Shown: piece after piece, positions 5,855 through 10,246 of the stretch
Layout: the number at the start of each line of letters is the position of its first letter
Numbering within the stretch: the first letter of the stretch is position 1
Source of the DNA: Clostridium sp. CAG:411
Lineage (GTDB): Bacteria; Bacillota; Clostridia; Lachnospirales; Lachnospiraceae
Direction: 5' to 3'
Assembly: GCA_000437275.1 (NCBI GenBank)
Contig: FR899711.1
Span: forward strand, 12,509-22,754
Length of the DNA stretch: 10,246 bases
Notes under the pieces: model-generated
What the model was told of the DNA's origin: nothing
Databases searched by the model: none
The model's input: only the letters and a program-made list of their open reading frames with translations
Made by a program: the position numbers and the translations under genes

Positions 5855-6706
5855 TTAACCCTCCTTAGAACCTGTGGAAACAACCCCCTCCACAATCTGC
5901 TTAGAAAATAATGCGTAAATTATAATAACTGGTATTGTAACTAATGTAATTACTGCTAATGTCTGACCCATTGTAGTATTATCATTCGATGTGATTGCAT
6001 TTAAACCAATCTGTGCAGTCAATAAATCACTAGAAGTAAATACTAACGAAGGCCACAAATAATCGTTCCAAACATTTAAAAATGTAAATACACTAACGGT
6101 TGCAACAACACTCTTTGACATTGGAAGAACCATTGTGAAAAAGTATTTGATCGGACTGCAATAATCCAATTGTGCCGCCTCATATACATCATCCGGAAGA
6201 CTGACAAATACTTGTCGAAAAAGAAATATGTTAAACGGACTAACAATCATAGGAAGAACATATCCAATTACATTATTCAGCAATCCTAGTTTTGCAATAA
6301 ACAAGAAATGTATCGTAATAATGGTTTCCATTGGTACAATCATTAACAACATAATAATCAACAGCCAACGTTCTTTAAATGGGAAATTAATCTTTGCTAG
6401 TGCATATCCTGCTAAACCATTTACAATAATCCCCAAAATAATTAACACTGCCGCATAAAACAATGTGTTTGCCATGTAATGAATAAAACTTGTATTGGTT
6501 AAAATAGAAATATAATTATCTAAAAAATTACCATTTAAAGCTGGCGGAATAAATGCCGCCAATGAATTCATATCGCTTGTAATTGCTACATCTGTCTTAA
6601 ATGAATTTGCAACCATCCAAATAACCGGGAAAAGGAAAAATAGGGACATTACAATCATAACTACAACAAGAATACCGTTAATTCGCTTTTGCTTTTTTGT
6701 TAACAT
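5855..6706 (-). CDS. msmG: Sugar ABC permease, second subunit (MsmG/MalG-like)
   Basis: A 283-residue inner-membrane permease with about six helices (roughly 11-33, 77-100, 114-136, 141-163, 198-218 and 244-268). The EAA loop that contacts the ATPase is at 176-195 (EAAQLDYCSPIKYFFTMVLP). The position usually Gly after the Asp is Tyr182. The C-terminal SKQIVEGVVSTGSKEG is the normal CUT1 ending. It overlaps the upstream permease gene by 29 bp. AAGGAGGG stands before the ATG at 6706, which fixes the start. It pairs with the 6678-7580 product as a heterodimer. The substrate, sucrose or short fructans, is inferred from the enzymes downstream. Confidence 0.87.
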   Translation of the reverse strand: MLTKKQKRINGILVVVMIVMSLFFLFPVIWMVANSFKTDVAITSDMNSLAAFIPPALNGNFLDNYISILTNTSFIHYMANTLFYAAVLIILGIIVNGLAGYALAKINFPFKERWLLIIMLLMIVPMETIITIHFLFIAKLGLLNNVIGYVLPMIVSPFNIFLFRQVFVSLPDDVYEAAQLDYCSPIKYFFTMVLPMSKSVVATVSVFTFLNVWNDYLWPSLVFTSSDLLTAQIGLNAITSNDNTTMGQTLAVITLVTIPVIIIYALFSKQIVEGVVSTGSKEG

Positions 6707-7580
6707 GTTTTTTTCCCTCCTTATCTTTTGTTGCGATTGTCTGTATTACCGTAAGTATCATAACGAAAAATGCAAATATAATTGCCATTGTAGATGCCAA
6801 TCCAATTTCCCAATTCACTGTACCTGTTTCGTAAATATCATAAACCATTGTATAAGTTGAATGAGATGGTCCTCCTCCTGTCATAACCATAGGCTGAACC
6901 AACATACGAAACGCACCGATTGTAATTGTAATAAATACGAAAATACATAATGGCTTTAACTCTGGCAATGTAATATCTTTAAATTTCTGCCATCCGCTTG
7001 CATGATCCATTTCCGCAGCTTCATAAAGAGCTGGATTGATTTGTTGCAATCCACCTAAAAAGATCAACATCTGATATCCCATACCTTGCCATGCACTCAT
7101 AATCGCAATGGAAGGCAATGCTTGTGTCGAACTATTGATAAACGGTTGTGCACCAATTCCAATATGAGAAAGCATGGAATTTAAAATTCCTTCCGGACTA
7201 TAAATCTGTACCCAGAGAGTAGATACTACCGCAAGTGACATAACAACCGGAATGAAAAAGGCTACCTTAAAATATGCTTTACAACAAGTCACTTTATTAA
7301 TGAGTAAAGCAAGTCCTAATGCACCTAAACTCTGTAATGGAACAATGATAATTACAAATTTAAGTGTATTCATAAATGCCTGACGAAAATCTTCATTTTT
7401 CAAAACCTCAAAGTAATTCTCTAATCCCACAAAATGTGTTAGATTTGGATTCAATGCAAAAAAATCAGTAAAACTAAATATGAATGTTAATAGCATTGGT
7501 AAAAATAAAAACAAGGTAAGTAGTACTAAAGCCGGCCCAAAAAAGGCCATTCCCATAATTGATTCTGCTTTTTTCTTCAT
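6678..7580 (-). CDS. msmF: Sugar ABC permease, first subunit (MsmF/MalF-like)
   Basis: A 300-residue permease with about six helices (11-36, 73-94, 104-124, 146-168, 201-217 and 260-283) and the EAA loop EAAEMDHASGWQKFKDITLP at 177-196. The usual Gly of the motif is His183, so both permeases of this importer depart from consensus at that place. The conserved GGGPSHST segment precedes the last helix. The gene begins on the last base of the binding-protein stop (TAATG) and has no good ribosome binding site, so translation probably reinitiates after the binding protein. Its 3' end overlaps the next permease. Confidence 0.87.
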   Translation of the reverse strand: MKKKAESIMGMAFFGPALVLLTLFLFLPMLLTFIFSFTDFFALNPNLTHFVGLENYFEVLKNEDFRQAFMNTLKFVIIIVPLQSLGALGLALLINKVTCCKAYFKVAFFIPVVMSLAVVSTLWVQIYSPEGILNSMLSHIGIGAQPFINSSTQALPSIAIMSAWQGMGYQMLIFLGGLQQINPALYEAAEMDHASGWQKFKDITLPELKPLCIFVFITITIGAFRMLVQPMVMTGGGPSHSTYTMVYDIYETGTVNWEIGLASTMAIIFAFFVMILTVIQTIATKDKEGKKHVNKKAKAN

Positions 7581-8902
7581 TATTTGTATGTATAACGCTT
7601 CAGCTTTGCGTTAATCCTTTCTACAAATTTATCCAACTGTTCTTGTGGTTCAAAACCACTTAAAACAGAATTCTCCAGTACTTGCTGAAATGATGTACTT
7701 ACCTGTGGATACGCAGGTGTTTTTGGTCTTGGATGACCATATGTGCTTAATTGATAATATAATGCTTTATAATTTTCATCCTTTTGAAAAACATCTATGG
7801 CTTCAAATGCTTCATAAGTAGACGGAAATGATTTTGACTTTTCCCATAATCGTTTTCCACTATCCACTCCACTCATCCATTTTACAAGCTCCGTAGCTCC
7901 TTCAATATTATCTGTTTTTGACGAAGCTGCGAAAGCCCACGAACCAGTAGGCGTATAACGTTCTCCATTCCAATCATCCCCTACCACGTATGGAGCAACA
8001 CCAAATGAAATATCCGGATAGCTGGTATAAAGTGTATTTACTTCCCAGGCACCATCAATTTTAAATGCTGCTCTTCCACTTTCAAACAAATGATCAATCG
8101 GTACTTTTGACATATACTTATTCTGTAGCAATGTTTTGAAATACGAAACGGTCTTTACATTTTCTTTCGAATTAAATATTCCATCCACAGAAAGTCCAGT
8201 CTCATCTACAAAATCTCCACCATTTGACCAAAAAAACGGAGCATAATAATATATTGTTGCCTCTCCAACAGGAAATGTCATGTCCAATGCATATCCCTTT
8301 TTTTTCTCCATGATTGGCTTTAACTTTTCTAAAATTTTCAAGAACTCTGTCTGTGTCCATGGATGATCTGCATCTGGTATCTTAATACCCGCTTCTTTCA
8401 AAATTTCTTTATTATAATACAATCCAACACTAGACTCCATTGCACCTAACGCATACAATTTATCTTTATACGTTCCTTGTTCAATAATAGAATCCAGATA
8501 TACACTTTTTTCTTTTTCGGATAATTCAGCCAAAGACTGTATAATTCCATTTTCTGCGTATGCCGCAATATTTGGTCCATCTACAGTTAGTACATCTGGA
8601 AGATTCCCCGACATAACCGATGCATTGATTTTATCAGAATATCCTCCACCACTATCATTTCTTGGAATAAATTCAATATCAGCAAAATAGGTTCCATCAT
8701 ACGCTTTATTAAATGATTCTACCGCTTCTCTGTAACATCTGCCTTCATCAGTATCCTCAATAGAATGAACCCATATGGAAAGGTATTTCTCTCCTTTATC
8801 ATATCCTGCTATACTTCCTGGATTCGGTGTACTTTTCTGACATCCGGTCATACTGATTGCAAATAATCCTGCCGCCAATACAGCCATTATTCGTCTTTTC
8901 AT
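7580..8902 (-). CDS. msmE: Sugar-binding lipoprotein of the ABC importer (MsmE-like)
   Basis: Extracellular solute-binding protein, family 1, of about 440 residues. It starts MKRRIMAVLAAGLFAISMTG followed by Cys21, a lipoprotein signal with lipobox S-M-T-G-C, so the mature protein is lipid-anchored outside the membrane. The body has the expected GAMESSVGLYYNKEILKEAG segment and a late GSWAFAASSKT segment. I choose the ATG at 8900-8902 because AAAGGGG (8910-8916) lies 7 nt upstream; an in-frame ATG at 8906-8908 is only 1 nt from it. First gene of the operon, behind the operators and promoter at 8949-9011. Sugar specificity is inferred from the GH32 and fructokinase genes. Confidence 0.88.
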   Translation of the reverse strand: MKRRIMAVLAAGLFAISMTGCQKSTPNPGSIAGYDKGEKYLSIWVHSIEDTDEGRCYREAVESFNKAYDGTYFADIEFIPRNDSGGGYSDKINASVMSGNLPDVLTVDGPNIAAYAENGIIQSLAELSEKEKSVYLDSIIEQGTYKDKLYALGAMESSVGLYYNKEILKEAGIKIPDADHPWTQTEFLKILEKLKPIMEKKKGYALDMTFPVGEATIYYYAPFFWSNGGDFVDETGLSVDGIFNSKENVKTVSYFKTLLQNKYMSKVPIDHLFESGRAAFKIDGAWEVNTLYTSYPDISFGVAPYVVGDDWNGERYTPTGSWAFAASSKTDNIEGATELVKWMSGVDSGKRLWEKSKSFPSTYEAFEAIDVFQKDENYKALYYQLSTYGHPRPKTPAYPQVSTSFQQVLENSVLSGFEPQEQLDKFVERINAKLKRYTYK

Positions 8903-8948
8903 CTTCATACCCCTTTCTTACATAATTTTTTACAGTTACCCCTTTTTG

Positions 8949-8970
8949 TAACCGGTTAAGTAACCGGTTA
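8949..8970. promoter_or_regulatory. Two tandem TAACCGGTTA palindromes (LacI-type operators)
   Basis: Perfect 10-bp palindromes at 8949-8958 and 8961-8970, centres 12 bp apart. The right copy extends to a 14-bp palindrome, AGTAACCGGTTACT (8959-8972). The central CG flanked by an AT-rich inverted repeat is the LacI-family operator form. They sit just downstream of the expected operon transcript start, where a bound repressor would block transcription. The right copy also differs at only one position from the CcpA cre consensus, so catabolite control is an alternative or addition. Confidence 0.75.
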
Positions 8971-8982
8971 CTTTATGATTTC

Positions 8983-9011
8983 ATATTACTCCATAATCAT
9001 TCCTTTGTCAA
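8983..9011 (-). promoter_or_regulatory. Promoter of the fructoside operon
   Basis: On the minus strand a perfect TTGACA (9006-9011) is followed after 17 bp by TAATAT (8983-8988). The transcript would start near 8976, about 70 nt before the lipoprotein ATG, with the tandem operators in the first 30 nt. The leader holds two AAGGGGTA copies, the second being the ribosome binding site. Confidence 0.7.
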
Positions 9012-9038
9012 TACTTTTTTAGCTTTCATTACCTTTGC

Positions 9039-9050
9039 AATTGTACAATT
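9039..9050. promoter_or_regulatory. 12-bp palindrome AATTGTACAATT between divergent promoters
   Basis: A perfect palindrome unrelated to TAACCGGTTA, lying about 27 bp upstream of the operon -35 box and 23 bp upstream of the regulator -35. The position suits an activator or a second regulator, but AT-rich palindromes of this size also arise by chance. Confidence 0.3.
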
Positions 9051-9073
9051 CAGCTAGGCAGAAATGTTACTAA

Positions 9074-9102
9074 TTGCATTTCCACATTATTTTTGCTATA
9101 CT
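9074..9102 (+). promoter_or_regulatory. Promoter of the lacI-type regulator
   Basis: TGC directly before TATACT (9097-9102) is an extended -10; a weak TTGCAT -35 (9074-9079) is 17 bp upstream. The transcript start would fall near 9109, about 25 nt before the ATG. No TAACCGGTTA copy overlaps it, so strong autorepression is not evident. Confidence 0.55.
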
Positions 9103-9133
9103 TAACTGGAAATTTTTCAGGGAGGTACTTTGG

Positions 9134-10165
9134 ATGGGAAAACAAAAAAAGAAAGTAACTTTTGATGATATTGCAAAATACACCAATTTTTCAAAAACGA
9201 CGATTTCAAGATATTTTAATAATCCCGATTCACTTACTTTAAAGAATCAAGAAATTATTGCACAAGCTTTGATTGATCTAGACTATCAAGAAAATAAACT
9301 TGCTAAGGTTTTAGCGAATGGAAAAAGTGAATTTGTAGGAATTTTACTTCCTAATCTTTTTTTACATTATTACTCAGAAATGTTAAATCAAATTTTATCT
9401 ACATATGAAACGTTTGGTTATAAATTTCTTGTTTTCACAGGAACAGAATCGAAAGAGACAGAACATAAATACTTACAGGAGTTACTTGCCTACAAAATTG
9501 AAGGACTTATTGTATTAAGTCACACCATTTCATCGAAAGAATTAGCCTCTTACAACATTCCAATTGTTACCATTGAACGTGAAGATGAATATGTAAATAG
9601 CATTAATACAGACAACTATATGGGCGCGGTACAAGCTACTAGTTTACTAATCAAGAATAACTGTGATATCTTAATTCATGTCAATTCAGATGTTCCCAGC
9701 TCCATTCCTTCTTATGGACGAATCAAAGGATTTTCTGATGTTTGCAAGCAGCACAATATCAAACATGAAATCATTCTTACCGACCTTGGAAATAATTATA
9801 AAGAAGCAACACAACATATTAGTGATGTGTTTTCAACCATTAAAGAGAAATATCCGAATAGCAGAAAAGGAATCTTTCTAGCTAACGATACTTACGCGAA
9901 TATTTTTCTAAATCTTATTATACGTGAATATGGATGTCTTCCCGACGAATATCGCATTGTCGGTTTCGATGATTCGCCAATCGCATCCGAAGCGATCATT
10001 CCGATATCAACAGTTGGACAGCAAATAGATAAAATAGCCTATGAGGCTATGGAATTGCTTGTGTCGCAAATGAATGAAAGAAAAAAAAGGAAACCAGTTC
10101 CACAAGCTGAAGTTATTCATAAAATGATTACTCCAATATTGATCCGAAGAGATACTACAACCTAA
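9134..10165 (+). CDS. LacI-family transcriptional regulator of the fructoside operon
   Basis: A 343-residue DNA-binding regulator. The N-terminal helix-turn-helix covers about residues 8-28 (VTFDDIAKYTNFSKTTISRY), the hinge helix about 53-63 (NKLAKVLANGK), and a periplasmic-binding-protein-like effector domain the rest, with IKGFSDV in the middle and the usual VGFDDSPIAS near 280. I start at 9134, where GGGAGG (9120-9125) is 8 nt upstream; an in-frame ATG at 9074 lies before the promoter -10 and has no binding site. Divergent from the operon it presumably controls, it should act as a repressor relieved by sucrose, a fructan or a product. MsmR/ScrR-like by context; the effector is not readable from sequence. 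The stop is followed within about 15 bp by a group II intron end, with no terminator between. Confidence 0.88.
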   Translation: MGKQKKKVTFDDIAKYTNFSKTTISRYFNNPDSLTLKNQEIIAQALIDLDYQENKLAKVLANGKSEFVGILLPNLFLHYYSEMLNQILSTYETFGYKFLVFTGTESKETEHKYLQELLAYKIEGLIVLSHTISSKELASYNIPIVTIEREDEYVNSINTDNYMGAVQATSLLIKNNCDILIHVNSDVPSSIPSYGRIKGFSDVCKQHNIKHEIILTDLGNNYKEATQHISDVFSTIKEKYPNSRKGIFLANDTYANIFLNLIIREYGCLPDEYRIVGFDDSPIASEAIIPISTVGQQIDKIAYEAMELLVSQMNERKKRKPVPQAEVIHKMITPILIRRDTTT

Positions 10166-10177
10166 TTTTCATAATCG

Positions 10178-10246
10178 AATAGGAGGCTAATCATTAGTTG
10201 ATTAGCCGACCTCTCACACCACCGTGCGTACCGTTCGGTACACGGC
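10178..10246 (-). mobile_element. 3' end of a group II intron (domains V and VI), runs off right edge
   Basis: Reading the minus strand from the right edge, GCCGTGTACC pairs with GGTACGCACGG through a short GAAC loop, leaving a two-base bulge (GC) on the 3' side: the form of group II intron domain V. A GTGGTGTGAGAGG linker follows, then a perfect 9-bp hairpin (GGCTAATCA at 10185-10193 with TGATTAGCC at 10199-10207) as domain VI, and CCTCCTA near the 3' splice site. I do not see a clean bulged branch-point A. The 3' boundary is placed only to within a few bases. The rest of the intron, including any maturase gene, lies beyond the window. It is antisense to, and directly behind, the regulator gene. 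Confidence 0.7.

Noticed and set aside
8918..8923. ATG TAA start-stop pair in the operon leader
   Set aside because: It is 15 nt from the nearest AAGGGG, too far for efficient initiation, and otherwise unremarkable.
9678..9881. 67-codon frame inside the lacI-type gene
   Set aside because: It is an out-of-frame shadow of the well-supported regulator.

Overview
The window looks like chromosomal DNA of a low-GC, Gram-positive gut Clostridia, most likely Lachnospiraceae. The grounds are AT-rich base use, strong AGGAGG-type ribosome binding sites, a CUT1-type sugar ABC operon with a LacI regulator, and short relics of families common in that group. The genus is not determined from the sequence.

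Layout. From about 1 to 2020 lies a patchwork of small, broken or orphan pieces: the start of an HxlR-type regulator running off the left edge, an unrecognised C-terminal fragment, a 266-bp internally deleted insertion sequence with both terminal inverted repeats, an intact SdpI-family membrane protein, a PhzF-family C-terminal stub preceded by a 46-residue ORF carrying a decarboxylase-beta-like motif, and the C-terminal tail of a DUF4143-type ATPase. From 2062 to 8902 an intact seven-gene minus-strand operon encodes a sugar-binding lipoprotein, two permeases, an MsmK-type ATPase, a GH32 beta-fructofuranosidase, a PfkB fructokinase and an HPr-like protein. From 8903 to 9133 is the divergent control region with two tandem TAACCGGTTA palindromes. 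From 9134 to 10165 a LacI-family regulator is on the plus strand. From about 10178 to the right edge lie domains V and VI of a group II intron on the minus strand.

How the locus works (inference from the families). The lipoprotein captures sucrose or a short fructo-oligosaccharide, the two permeases and the ATPase import it unphosphorylated, the cytoplasmic GH32 enzyme releases fructose, and fructokinase phosphorylates it. The regulator would shut the operon by binding the tandem palindromes just downstream of a TTGACA/17/TAATAT promoter. The gene set resembles the msmEFGK-bfrA fructo-oligosaccharide loci of lactobacilli, but with a fructokinase and an HPr-like gene at the end. That last gene keeps the Ser46-type region of HPr but lacks the His15 phosphorylation site, so it may be a regulatory rather than a phosphotransfer protein.

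I see no CRISPR array, tRNA or rRNA. No wholly new system is evident. The items most worth a second look are the His-less HPr-like protein, the decarboxylase-motif mini-ORF and the deleted insertion sequence.
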